64,000 nt of DNA from Listeria grandensis FSL F6-0971 (GTDB taxonomy: Bacteria; Bacillota; Bacilli; Lactobacillales; Listeriaceae). The notes under the pieces were generated by a model. The model saw only the letters and a list, made by a program, of their open reading frames with translations. It did not search any database and was not told the origin of the DNA. Numbering within the stretch: the stretch's first letter is position 1; every line of letters starts with the position of its first letter. Where the stretch lies: positions 1-64,000 of the forward strand of contig NZ_AODD01000001.1 of NCBI RefSeq assembly GCF_000525835.1, in the 5' to 3' direction. The position numbers were made by a program, and so were the translations under genes. Shown one piece after another: positions 1-8,576 of the stretch.

Positions 1-2371
1 GATCGAATCAGTGGTTAAGGCACCGATCGTCGTAGTAGCGATTGGTATCGTTTGTGTTGCCGTGGATGTTTTGCCATTGCTTGCTTTCGTCACGGTTGCC
101 GTAATGGTAGAACCACCCGCTTGTTTCGTGATGTTGAACAAGAATTTGCCATCGCCCGCTACGCTACCAGAAGCGATTTGCGTGTCGCCGTTTTTTAATA
201 ACGATCGTTGCGTTCGGTTCCCCTGTTCCCGTTATCGTCGTGGAATTGCTTGTTAGGGCATCCATCTTCGTGGGCGCGATGCCACTATCAGCGACCACTT
301 GGCTTGCGCTCGATGTTTTACCATTGCTTGCTTTGGTTACGGTCGCGGTAATCGTTGAGCCGGCCGCTTGTGGCGTCACGTAGAACAAGTACTTGCCATC
401 GCCCGCTGTGGAGCCGGAAGCAATTTGTGTGCTGCCATTTTTGATGACAATCGCGCTGTTCGGTTCGCCGACACCCGTCACACTGGTGCTATCTGTTGTC
501 AGGGCGCCCATCGTCGTTGAGACAATCGCGTCATCCACAACGGTCGTGCTCGCACTCGAGATTTTACCGTTGCTTGTTTTGGTTACGGTCGCGGTAATCG
601 TCGAGCCACCCGCTTGTGGCGTCACGAAGAACAAGAATTTGCCATCGCCTGCTGTGGAGCCAGAAGCAATTTGCGTGCTGCCATTTTTGATGACAATCGT
701 GGCGTTCGGTTCGCCGGTGCCGCTCACTGTCGTCGAGGCCACGGTCATTGCATCGATTTTTGTCGTGACAATACTCGTATCTTGGACAGTTTTGCTGGCG
801 GACGATGTTTTGCCATTGCTTGCTTTGGTCACGGTCGCGGTGATCGTCGAGCCAGCCGCTAGTTTCGTGATGTTAAACAGGTACGTGCCATTACTTGATA
901 CGCTGCCAGAAGCAATTTGCGTGTCGCCGTTTTTGATCACAATCGCGCTGTTTGGTTCGCCGAAACCAGAGAGAGTAGTGCTCTCTGTCGTCAGGTCGCT
1001 CAACGTCGTTGGAGTGATCGCTTCGAATAAGGTGTTAGCTTTCGTGATATCCGCTTGCATCGCTGTTTTATCAGCACTTGCTGGTAGCGCATTGACTTCC
1101 GCACTGGCATCGTTGATCATCGCTTGCGTGGTGCTCGGTTTTAATTTGGTATTCGTTGGTGCATCGCTAAAGAGCGCATCGACACTTGCTTTCGCCGTGT
1201 TTTTTGCATCGAGCTCTGTTTGTGCTTTATCCACGTATGTTTGGAGCTCCGCTTTCTTCGTCGTATCTGTCACGGCATCGACTTTCGTTTGTGCCGCGTC
1301 TATTTTGGCTTGTGTCGTCGTATCTTTGATGTGATTCGCTGGGTTGTCACCAATAAACAGGTCATTGACAGAAGTACGGGCGATCACTACCGCGGAACTG
1401 GTGACTGTTACAGGGATTGTTTTCGCAAGAGAAGTATTACCTACTGGTGTAACTGTAATCGATGCCGAACCTGAGGCAACAGCTGTCCATTTGCCTGTGG
1501 CATCTACTGTGATCACATTGGTATTACTAGAGGCATACGTCACTTGTTGAACCGCCTGTGCAGGAGTAATAGAGCTGGTTATAGTGCCAGTCGCGCCTTC
1601 CACCGCGTCGATCTGTGTTTGACCTAGATTTAATGCGGTAGGCGTATACGAAACAACAGGCGCTACTACTACATTTTTAAAACCTTTTAACAGAATATTA
1701 CCGCTGAGACCTGCGATTACTCGGACTATCCTTGTTTCATTTATTGCTGATTTGTTGACAGGTACACTAAAATTACCTTGCGCATCTGCAAGAACAGTCC
1801 CTGTTTGACTCTTTACAGCATATCTATCTTGAGAGTCAATGTTAATAAACTGCACAGACACCCATGTATTATAATACGTAGGGTCATCAATTTTACCACT
1901 AATCTTGGTATCATCCGTTCTATACGTATCCAGATGCCCTTCTACTGCCTCAGCATCTAAAACGCGGCTTGCGGTAACGCCATTCGCCCCTTCAACCGTT
2001 GCCACGAGAAAGCCCATGCCATTTGCCCATAGACCATTAGGTTGCATACTACCTGCACCGGTCCCAAACGAATAATTACCGGATGCATCTGCTGTGGTAA
2101 ATTTAGTAGACTTAGTTACGGGATTACTACTAGTGTAGTCAGTGACAGTCAATCTCACCTGTTGGTTCCCACCGCCTGGGATCGTGCCACTAACTTGATC
2201 AAGATTCCACTTCAGTAAATTCATGACACTCGCTTGTGTTGCCTTCAAGTTAGCCGATAACTTATTCTCCGCGGCATGTGTTTCCACTGGTGGTAATGCT
2301 GTTAATACGGTGCTCGCGATTACATTTGTTGCGAGTAACGCGATCGCTATTTTTTTCATATTCTTCTTCAT
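1..2371 (-). CDS. Repeat-rich secreted surface protein, 3' end outside window, one frameshift
   Basis: Probable cell-surface protein. The N-terminus MKKNMKKIAIALLATNVIAS... ending near HAAEN is a signal peptide. Around residues 245-330 lies an Ig-like group 2 (BIg_2-type) domain, followed by an alpha-helical stretch (VNDLF, DAQTKVDA, repeated VDALF) like the domain found after Ig folds in other Listeria surface proteins. Then come tandem Ig-like repeats of 82 residues (246 bp), each with GEPN-x-x-IVIKNG, recognisable at about 926, 680, 434 and 187. Start chosen at ATG 2371 because GGAGG lies 10 nt upstream; an upstream in-frame ATG at 2428 lacks a site. In the fourth repeat the A run at about 191-196 (minus strand) holds one base too many; dropping it restores GDTQIASG and the frame stays open to base 1. 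The C-terminus, perhaps with an LPXTG anchor, is not visible. Ligand unknown. Confidence 0.8.
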
Positions 2372-2727
2372 TAGTGTAATTCCTCCATTTTTGTTTACTG
2401 TTGGTATTTGGCTCCTCTTATTTTCCATCCTTGCGCCCCCGTTATTTTCTTCTTAAGTTTCTGCTGCAACCTCCTTTTCCACCCTAGTCTATTACGCTGG
2501 TTTTGGAAATATTAGTTACCATCACTTTCATACCACTCTTCTACTCTATCAGCTTTCCAAACTTAAAAAATACATTTCTTCCGCTCCACGAAGCTTTTTT
2601 TGTGACTACTTTGTTAATTTTTTATTTCCCTATTCATCGCCTAGAAATATGAATCGGCAGGTTTTCATTGAGAATTTCTTCAAGCTATGCTACGCTTTTT
2701 CTATCCATACTAAAGGAGATGACCCCA
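2372..2727. other. Divergent intergenic region
   Basis: 356 bp between the surface protein gene and the esterase gene, which diverge. AT-rich. I see the two ribosome binding sites at its ends but no promoter pair good enough to call, no convincing terminator and no small gene. Confidence 0.4.
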
Positions 2728-3574
2728 TTGCAAACCATTATTTTCGCGCAAAAAAAATAACGTCGAACTAAAGGGCGACTTCTATCCAAGTCCGCGTTCT
2801 GACGCATCGAAAACGATTATTTATTTTCATGGTGGGGGCTTGATTTGGGGGCTTCGCAATGATTTGCCCGAGACGTATCGCAATCTTTTTCTCGAAGCTG
2901 GCTATCATTTTTTCGCCGTCGATTATCGTTTGGCACCAGAAACGAAACTACCTGCACTTTATGAGGATGTGCAAGATGCGATTTTGTGGTTTGAAGCCAA
3001 TGCCCGCGCGGCGTTTGGTGTCTCGAACGCTTTTATTTTGTTCGGTCGTTCTGCTGGCGCCTATCTAGCACTTCAAGCAGCGGCTGATGCTACGCTTCCA
3101 AACGCCGACGCTGTATTGTCTTTTTATGGCTATGCGTCGATTGCTGGCTCTTGGTATCAAAAACCGAGCGCGCATTATGCTAAACTACCAGCGATTCCGG
3201 TCGATTTAAAAAAGGCATTGGTTCAGCGTCATGAACTGGCAGAAGGCTTCATCGAAAAACGCTATGCGCTCTACATATACTGTCGGCAAACGGGGACCTG
3301 GCTCGATGAAGTATTTGGATTGCATCAAGATAGCGACTTGGATGCCTTTTGCTTGGAGGAGATGCGCGACTTTAGTTTCTTGCCTCCTGTATTCATTGCG
3401 CACAGTACTGCGGATCAAGATGTCCCATACAGCGAAGCCGAAAAAATTGCCCAGACAACCTTCCAAAATGAACTTTTCACAGTACGCGATTTGGAGCATG
3501 ATTTTGATAAAAATATCGATGACGGCTTGCCGGCCTATCAACAGGCATTGCGCTTTTTAGAAGCATATAAATAA
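2728..3574 (+). CDS. Alpha/beta hydrolase (HSL-type esterase), one frameshift
   Basis: Carboxylesterase-like alpha/beta hydrolase of about 281 residues; the natural substrate cannot be told. Visible motifs: oxyanion-hole HGGG followed by LIWG, nucleophile elbow GRSAG, a late acid in TADQDV and catalytic His in LEHDFD. The start is TTG 2728 with AAAGGAG 9 nt upstream. The reading frame from it (LQTIIFAQKNNVELKG...) is broken by one extra A in the A8 run at 2750-2757; removing it joins directly to the frame that carries all the motifs. An open frame starting only at 2840 would lose the HGGG motif. It converges on the universal stress gene with a shared terminator. No signal peptide, so cytoplasmic. 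By recollection an esterase sits at the same place beside iap in L. monocytogenes. Confidence 0.8.
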
Positions 3575-3626
3575 AGAGTAGTGGGAGAAATACGATACAA
3601 CATCGTGTTTCCCCACTACTCTTTAT
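3571..3626. terminator. Bidirectional terminator between esterase and usp
   Basis: Perfect stem ATAAAGAGTAGTGGG (3571-3585) with CCCACTACTCTTTAT (3612-3626), loop of about 26 nt, A/T tract on both sides. It serves the two convergent genes; the usp stop codon lies within its right arm. Confidence 0.85.
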
Positions 3627-4042
3627 TTGATCAACAACACAGGAAAGGTTGCATCCTCTATTATCTTTTTCGCAACGCTACCAATCGTTACTTTCTGCAT
3701 GAGAGACAAGTCGTGATGCCCCATAATGATCATATCAAGCTTGCCATCGTTTGCGTATTTCGTGACTTCTTTTGCAGGGAAACCGTTCAAGATCGCTGTT
3801 TTATACCCAAATCTAGCCGCTTCAAGTACCGTGCCTTTTTCCGCTAGCATTTTTTGTGCATCCGTTATCAAGTCACCTTCTAGATCCACGCCAACTTCGA
3901 TATCCTCCGCAATCCCTTTCATATTGACGACATGAATCAACGTAATCTCAGGTGGCACCGCGAATTCCCGACACAGCCCAATCGTTTTTTCCATGATCTT
4001 TTTTGATAGTTGGTCGTCTGCAATTAATACTCCGATTTTCAT
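3623..4042 (-). CDS. Universal stress protein UspA family
   Basis: Small cytoplasmic UspA-fold protein of 139 residues. It opens with the typical beta strand MKIGVLIADDQ and carries the nucleotide-loop region GHHDLSLMQKVTIGSVAKKI, close to the ATP-binding G-2x-G-9x-G(S/T) pattern (here GHHDL...GSVAKKI, so the first glycines are not canonical and ATP binding is uncertain). Start at ATG 4042, where GGAGGG lies 6 nt upstream; the ATG at 4063 has no site and would overlap the MFS gene. The MFS gene ends 13 bp upstream on the same strand, so both are probably co-transcribed from the PadR-controlled promoter. Exact stress role unknown. Confidence 0.85.
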   Translation of the reverse strand: MKIGVLIADDQLSKKIMEKTIGLCREFAVPPEITLIHVVNMKGIAEDIEVGVDLEGDLITDAQKMLAEKGTVLEAARFGYKTAILNGFPAKEVTKYANDGKLDMIIMGHHDLSLMQKVTIGSVAKKIIEDATFPVLLIK

Positions 4043-4055
4043 TCGAATCCCTCCA

Positions 4056-5255
4056 TTAATCAAGTGCTACCAGTGATTTCCTTCCTACGAGCAAAATAAT
4101 AATCCCGATAACAACAGCAAATCCAGCCACGTAAAATGTCACGTGCGGGTTGAACCATACGGCCAAACTTCCGGCAAGCCAAGGCGCAATCGCACCACCA
4201 GTAAAGCGAATGAAGCTATAAGCAGAAGAAGCCGTGGAGCGCTCTACTGGCGAAACAACCATCACCGCTGAGGTAATAAGCGTATTGTTAATACCTTGAA
4301 AAAATCCGGCGATCACGATGCAAACCGAAATGATTGTACTGTCATTCGCACCGATCCCCATGACGACCAAAACAAGCGCAAAAAGTGCCAAAGCTCCAAT
4401 CATGACAAGCTTCGTGCCCCACATTTCTTCTAGTCGTGGCGCTACAAAAACGGACGAAATAGCAAGCATCAAGCCCCAGCCAAAAAACACCAAACCAACT
4501 TGAATCGCGCTATATCCCTCCATCAAAAACGGCGAATAAGCCAGCAATGTAAAAAATCCAAAATTATAAAATAAGGCCGTTAAACCAGTGACGAGTAAAC
4601 CTTTATGGCGTAAAGCTACAAGTGAACCCCAGAATTTCGACTTCACTTTCGGTTTTGGTATCGGATCAAGTAGCATGATAATTGCCACAAATCCAATGGC
4701 CATCAGCGTCGCTACTCCAAAAAATGGGGCGCGCCACGTGATGCTACCAAGAAGCCCTCCGACAAGCGGTCCGACCGACATGCCGAGTCCCATCGCCGCT
4801 TCATACATAATAATCGCTTTTTCCGTCGCGCCCGAACTAACCGCGATAATCGTTGCAAGTGCCGTGGAAATAAAAAGTGCGTTACCAAGTCCCCAGCCCG
4901 CCCGCAAGCCAACTAACTGCCCCACCGATTGCGATAATCCACCAAGCGATGCAAAAATAATAATGATAACGAGTCCGATCAACAACGTCATTTTGGCTCC
5001 AATTCGGCTCGATATAAATCCTGTAAACAGCATCACAACACCCGTCACCAACATATAGCTCGTAAATAATAGCGAAGTTTGCGCGGGTGTCGCGTGTAAT
5101 TGTTCCGAAATCGATTTTAAAATCGGATCCACTAACCCGATCCCCATAAAAGCCACGACACATGAAAAAGCTACCGCTAATGCCGATTTAGGCTGATGCA
5201 GCAAACTTTTCAAAATACCGTCTTCTTTGTTTAATGTTACTTTCTGTTCTACCAC
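4056..5255 (-). CDS. MFS drug-type exporter (DHA1-like)
   Basis: Integral membrane transporter of 399 residues with about twelve hydrophobic segments. The loop between helices 2 and 3 carries the MFS signature (GFISSRIGAKMTLLIG) and helix 5 the antiporter-like stretch GLGMSVGPLVGGLLG, as in proton-coupled multidrug exporters. Start chosen at the GTG 5255 (MVEQKVTLN), 8 nt after AGGAG; the GTG at 5264 would overlap its own ribosome binding site. A strong promoter whose -35 lies inside a PadR-type palindrome precedes it and the PadR gene is divergent, so a repressor-inducible exporter of the LmrR/PadR kind is likely. Substrate unknown. Confidence 0.88.
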   Translation of the reverse strand: MVEQKVTLNKEDGILKSLLHQPKSALAVAFSCVVAFMGIGLVDPILKSISEQLHATPAQTSLLFTSYMLVTGVVMLFTGFISSRIGAKMTLLIGLVIIIIFASLGGLSQSVGQLVGLRAGWGLGNALFISTALATIIAVSSGATEKAIIMYEAAMGLGMSVGPLVGGLLGSITWRAPFFGVATLMAIGFVAIIMLLDPIPKPKVKSKFWGSLVALRHKGLLVTGLTALFYNFGFFTLLAYSPFLMEGYSAIQVGLVFFGWGLMLAISSVFVAPRLEEMWGTKLVMIGALALFALVLVVMGIGANDSTIISVCIVIAGFFQGINNTLITSAVMVVSPVERSTASSAYSFIRFTGGAIAPWLAGSLAVWFNPHVTFYVAGFAVVIGIIILLVGRKSLVALD

Positions 5256-5292
5256 AACTACCACTCCTGTTTCTTTTTATTGCTTATTTTAG

Positions 5293-5331
5293 AGTATACG
5301 CCTCCCATCACTACAATGTCAATATTGACAT
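5293..5331 (-). promoter_or_regulatory. MFS promoter with PadR-type operator
   Basis: On the minus strand TTGACA (5317-5322), an 18-nt spacer and TATACT (5293-5298) form a near-consensus sigma-A promoter. The -35 lies inside the perfect 16-bp palindrome ATGTCAATATTGACAT (5316-5331), which matches the ATGT-N8-ACAT operator known for PadR-family regulators. Binding by the divergent gene product would block the -35. Confidence 0.8.
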
Positions 5332-5367
5332 GTTTATTTTTATATGTATTTTAGAACAAAGATGTGC

Positions 5368-5373
5368 TATACT
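5368..5373 (+). promoter_or_regulatory. Putative -10 box of the padR-type gene
   Basis: TATACT at 5368-5373, 35 bp before the TTG start. The -35 region is poor. It lies 37 bp from the palindrome, so autoregulation through DNA looping or a second weak site is possible. Confidence 0.45.
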
Positions 5374-5407
5374 AAAATGAATATATGCTGCGTTGGAGGG
5401 GTTTAAA

Positions 5408-5954
5408 TTGAATACACTGAGTTACGTCCTACTTTGCATGCTCGCCCGAAAGTCCTGTACTGGCTATGAACTAAAGCAATATATGGAACTTTTTTGGCAA
5501 GCCCATCACAGTCAGATCTACACCGTCCTCGGCAAAATGGAAACAGAAGGCTATGTCCATTTCGAGGCCGATCCTGATACGACAAAAAAAAATCTACTCG
5601 CTCACAGAAAAAGGCGTGCAAGCCGTCAGCGAATGGGTGCTAGAAGACACACCAGAGCCCATTCGCCGCGATGAATTTCTTGCTAAAATTTACGTAATTG
5701 CCCTAATGGATAAAAGCACCGTGATCCAACTTTTCAATGATCGCCGTAGACATTACAAAAAAAGAGCTGCGATTAATAAACCAAAACTGGAAGAGCTAGA
5801 AATCTTGCAGAACGACCCGACTAGAAAAGAAGAATGGCGCAATTCCTTTGGCCGCTATCTAATCGTCAAACGCCGTGATGATATTTGCACACAGGAGCTA
5901 GAATGGTGTGACTGGGCTGAGGATTTGTATCATACCGCGTTTGATAAGATCTGA
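5408..5954 (+). CDS. PadR family transcriptional repressor, one frameshift
   Basis: Winged-helix regulator of 181 residues. LNTLSYVLLCMLARKSCTGYELKQYM is the PadR-family helix-turn-helix entry (20-residue core LSYVLLCMLARKSCTGYELK), followed by HHSQIYTVLGKMETEGYV, the recognition helix, and the wing. A long helical C-terminal half (PadR C-terminal, Vir-like) provides dimerisation. Start TTG 5408 with GGAGG 8 nt upstream. The A9 run at about 5582-5590 has one base too many: removing it joins DTTKKIYSLTEKGVQAVSEWV. It is divergent from the MFS exporter and separated from it by an ATGT-N8-ACAT palindrome, the classic arrangement of a repressor and its exporter. Inducer unknown. Confidence 0.85.
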
Positions 5955-5967
5955 TTATATGCAAACG

Positions 5968-6004
5968 AAAACACCGCATCCCTAGTCTGAGATACGGTGT
6001 TTTT
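5968..6004. terminator. Terminator after padR, shared with 6003-6488 gene
   Basis: ACACCGcATC (5971-5980) pairs with GATaCGGTGT (5991-6000), loop 10 nt, followed by TTTT on the plus strand and preceded by AAAA, so it can end both converging genes. Confidence 0.75.
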
Positions 6005-6488
6005 AGCGCGCGATCTTATTTTCTATTTTTAAATGCGTTTTTTCTAAGTGGGAAATGATGTTCTCTACTGACTCACCAAATGGGATTTCGAATCGATAAA
6101 TCTTACCGTTCAACGTATGTATACGAACAATTTCCCCGTGATTGGACCAAAATCGATTCCAGCTTCCTTTTGATCGGAATTCTAGTTTAGTAACTTCTTT
6201 GAATTCTATCTTGAAGTTAGCGGACTTTTGTAAAAGCGTCATAAATGCTTTTTTGGCAACCTGTTCATCACATTGTTGACATCGTTTTTCCTGCATTTTC
6301 TGTGCTAGCCGATATGGAAAATAAAACAATAACATCCCAACAATAGTATCTCCTGTAGCTGCTTCAAAGGCTTTTTGATTGTAGAAATCACCGCCTACTT
6401 GAACGAAATAAAGCCTCCCGTCGTCTATGTAAACACGCAGGTATCGATCGAGCAACACCGCCTTCTTCCTCACTACATGAAAAAACAT
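6003..6488 (-). CDS. Hypothetical cytoplasmic protein with a CxxC knuckle
   Basis: Not recognised. 161 residues, mainly soluble; the middle has one hydrophobic patch (VGMLLFYFPYRLA) followed by a CQQC pair that could bind metal. The C-terminal third (FKIEFKEVTKLEFRSKGSW... VRIHTLNGKIYRFEIP) looks like the strand-rich PH-like domain of bacterial membrane-associated proteins, but this is only an impression. Start ATG 6488, 8 nt after GGGAG; an in-frame GTG at 6497 touches that site. It is the third gene of a compact minus-strand group with two small membrane proteins (6510-6731, 6745-6936), gaps of 13-21 bp. Confidence 0.6.
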   Translation of the reverse strand: MFFHVVRKKAVLLDRYLRVYIDDGRLYFVQVGGDFYNQKAFEAATGDTIVGMLLFYFPYRLAQKMQEKRCQQCDEQVAKKAFMTLLQKSANFKIEFKEVTKLEFRSKGSWNRFWSNHGEIVRIHTLNGKIYRFEIPFGESVENIISHLEKTHLKIENKIAR

Positions 6489-6509
6489 TTTCTCCACTCC
6501 CTAAAATTC

Positions 6510-6731
6510 TCACTCGCGCAACCATTCCAACCACGACGGCAACGGTACACCCAGTTCATTAAAAAGAACCCCTCCAGCCGCTTGAAGCAACTCTAGTCCG
6601 ATTATAAACAGGACAATCGCCACAAAATAGCGGATCCATTTTCGCCACCGATCTCGGTGATACACGTAATCAGCCAACCCCGCTGTGATCGTAGCCAACA
6701 TAAGATAAAATATCAATTTCAAAATATCCAT
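6510..6731 (-). CDS. Small membrane protein, two predicted helices
   Basis: 73 residues starting MDILKLIFYLMLATITAGLA; a second hydrophobic segment is YFVAIVLFIIGLELLQAAGG. Between them a basic loop (YHRDRWRKWIR) suggests it faces the cytoplasm. Start at ATG 6731 with a G-rich site (GGGGGG) 7 nt upstream; an upstream in-frame codon at 6752 lacks one. Function unknown. Middle member of the three-gene group at 6003-6936. Confidence 0.6.
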   Translation of the reverse strand: MDILKLIFYLMLATITAGLADYVYHRDRWRKWIRYFVAIVLFIIGLELLQAAGGVLFNELGVPLPSWLEWLRE

Positions 6732-6744
6732 TCGTACGCCCCCC

Positions 6745-6936
6745 TCACTCACTCCTATTCCATCGACTTACTGGAAAACACTTAAATAATCGCTCCCCGT
6801 CCACCGCACGATAAAATTCCTGCCTTACTCGATTTCCGCGCTCCTTCAACTCCTCATTCTTAGTATAACTATAACAGGCAATCCCAACAAGAAGAATAGC
6901 TATGACAACCAGGCCCGCTACAATAAATTTCTTCAT
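6745..6936 (-). CDS. Small single-pass membrane or secreted protein
   Basis: 63 residues: MKKFIVAGLVVIAILLVGIACYSY is a signal-anchor or signal peptide, with a Cys at its end (VGIAC) that resembles a lipobox (L-x-[AG]-C would be expected; IA-C is imperfect). The rest is charged (NEELKERGNRVRQEFYRAV) and probably outside. Start ATG 6936, 9 nt after GGGAG. First gene of the group ending at 6003. Function unknown. Confidence 0.55.
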   Translation of the reverse strand: MKKFIVAGLVVIAILLVGIACYSYTKNEELKERGNRVRQEFYRAVDGERLFKCFPVSRWNRSE

Positions 6937-7070
6937 AACACGAAGCTCCCTCACCATTTTTACATTAAGCTTATCATAAAATGTATGCCAAAAACCGATT
7001 TTGTCCTAAACGTATGAAAATTGATCCTGAACGCTCGTTGCTTTTATTAATCATGCTTGCTTGAGCATAC

Positions 7071-7107
7071 AAAAAAGACGCTGAAATGGACTTTCAACGC
7101 CTTTTTT
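7071..7107 (-). terminator. Terminator of the amino-acid permease gene
   Basis: On the minus strand GGCGTTGAAA, a short loop and TTTCAGCGTC form a stem (two G-T pairs) followed by TTTTTT. Its position 11 bp after the stop codon fits. Confidence 0.7.
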
Positions 7108-7117
7108 ACATGCTTCT

Positions 7118-8506
7118 TTATTTGTTCAGTACAGAATGTCTTCTTCCATACACGAAGTAAACGGCTAGTCCGACCACGAACCAGATCGCAAATGAAATCC
7201 ATGTAATCGCGGATAAATTCAAGATCAAATACACACATAACAAGAACGACAACGCTGGTACAAAAGGATACAGCGGTGTTTTGAAACCTGTTTGTGGTAA
7301 ATCTTTGTTTCTACGCAAGAAGAAAATTCCAAGCGATACCATCGAGAAAGCGAACAATGTTCCGATATTAATCAGCTCGGCTAACTGCGCGAGTGGTATC
7401 ACACCTGCAACAAGCCCCATTGCGATTGCGAAAATAAGCGTGTTACGTACTGGTGTATTACGTTTTCCAAGCTTCGCAAAACTCTCTGGTAGCAATCCAT
7501 CACGACCCATAGCGAACAGCAAACGAGTGCCGCCGTAGGACATAACGAGAATAACCGTTGTCATCCCAACGATCGCGCCAAGTGATAGCAGGCCTGCGAA
7601 CCAATTCTGTCCGATCGCTTGTAATGCAAAAGCAACTGGTGCACTGATTCCTTCTAGATCCGCATAAGGAACGATTCCCGTCAAAACAGCGGATAGCACG
7701 ATGTAAAGCAGTGTACAAATCGCAAGCGATGAAATAATTCCAATCGGCATGTTCCGTTGCGGATTTTTTACTTCTTCGGATGCTGTTGAAACTGCGTCAA
7801 ACCCGATATAAGCAAAGAATACCATCGACGCCCCAGTGATAACACCACTAAATCCAAACGGCAAGAACGGCGTCCAATTATCTGGCTTCACATAGAAGAC
7901 ACCAACAACGATGAATAATATAACAACCGCAACTTTTAGGAGTACCATCACATTGTTCACCCGTGTAGATTCCTTAATACCCAAACTCAGCAAAATACCA
8001 ATAACAATAATGATAATAAAGGCCAACAAGTCAAAATAGGTACCTTTGTCTGGGTTATACGAACCCGAAATCGCTTCAGGAATATGAAGGCTGAATCCGG
8101 CTAATAGGCTCTTTACATAAGATGCCCAACCGCTCGCAACCGCTGCAACTGCCAAACCATATTCTAGTAGTAACGACCACCCTAGTATCCACGCAATTCC
8201 TTCGCCGAAAACGTGGTAACTATATGTATACGCACTACCCGCAATCGGCAATTTAGAGGCAAACTCCGAATAACAAAGCGCCGCCAAACAACAAGCTAAT
8301 CCTGCAATAATAAACGAAAAAATAATTCCTGGTCCTGCAATGACGGAAGCAACCTGTCCCGGCAAAATAAAAATACCAGCTCCAACTACTGCTCCTACAC
8401 CAAGCATTGTTAAATCAAAAGCCCCTAATGTCTTATTCAAATGATGCGCGCCACTCGTATCCAAGTGAAACTTCTTTTTTCTGAAAAATGAATTATTGTT
8501 TCCCAT
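7118..8506 (-). CDS. APC family amino-acid permease
   Basis: Cytoplasmic-membrane amino-acid transporter of 462 residues with about twelve hydrophobic segments. The first helix has the APC substrate/ion motif GVGAVVGAGIFILPGQ, and the loop after helix 5/6 has the FFAYIGFDAVSTASEEVKNPQRNMP signature (core IGFDAVSTASEEVKNPQRN), typical of the cationic amino-acid transporter branch (B. subtilis YfnA-like). Start ATG 8506, 6 nt after GGAGG; the TTG at 8509 is less likely. Own promoter just upstream. Which amino acid it carries cannot be told. Confidence 0.85.
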   Translation of the reverse strand: MGNNNSFFRKKKFHLDTSGAHHLNKTLGAFDLTMLGVGAVVGAGIFILPGQVASVIAGPGIIFSFIIAGLACCLAALCYSEFASKLPIAGSAYTYSYHVFGEGIAWILGWSLLLEYGLAVAAVASGWASYVKSLLAGFSLHIPEAISGSYNPDKGTYFDLLAFIIIIVIGILLSLGIKESTRVNNVMVLLKVAVVILFIVVGVFYVKPDNWTPFLPFGFSGVITGASMVFFAYIGFDAVSTASEEVKNPQRNMPIGIISSLAICTLLYIVLSAVLTGIVPYADLEGISAPVAFALQAIGQNWFAGLLSLGAIVGMTTVILVMSYGGTRLLFAMGRDGLLPESFAKLGKRNTPVRNTLIFAIAMGLVAGVIPLAQLAELINIGTLFAFSMVSLGIFFLRRNKDLPQTGFKTPLYPFVPALSFLLCVYLILNLSAITWISFAIWFVVGLAVYFVYGRRHSVLNK

Positions 8507-8530
8507 CAAACTCCTCCGATCTATATACGA

Positions 8531-8559
8531 ATTTTAGCATAATTTTCGGAATTCTTCAA
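8531..8559 (-). promoter_or_regulatory. Promoter of the amino-acid permease gene
   Basis: Minus strand: TTGAAG (8554-8559), 17-nt spacer, TAAAAT (8531-8536); 25 bp before the start codon. Confidence 0.6.
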
Positions 8560-8576
8560 CCGCGTTTTGTATAAAA

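Noticed and set aside
393..1334. 313-codon plus-strand open frame antisense to the Ig repeats
   Set aside because: It is the shadow of a coding repeat array on the other strand; period 246 bp, no ribosome binding site, and composition follows the minus-strand protein. The same holds for frames at 19001-20996 within the lectin/LPXTG gene.
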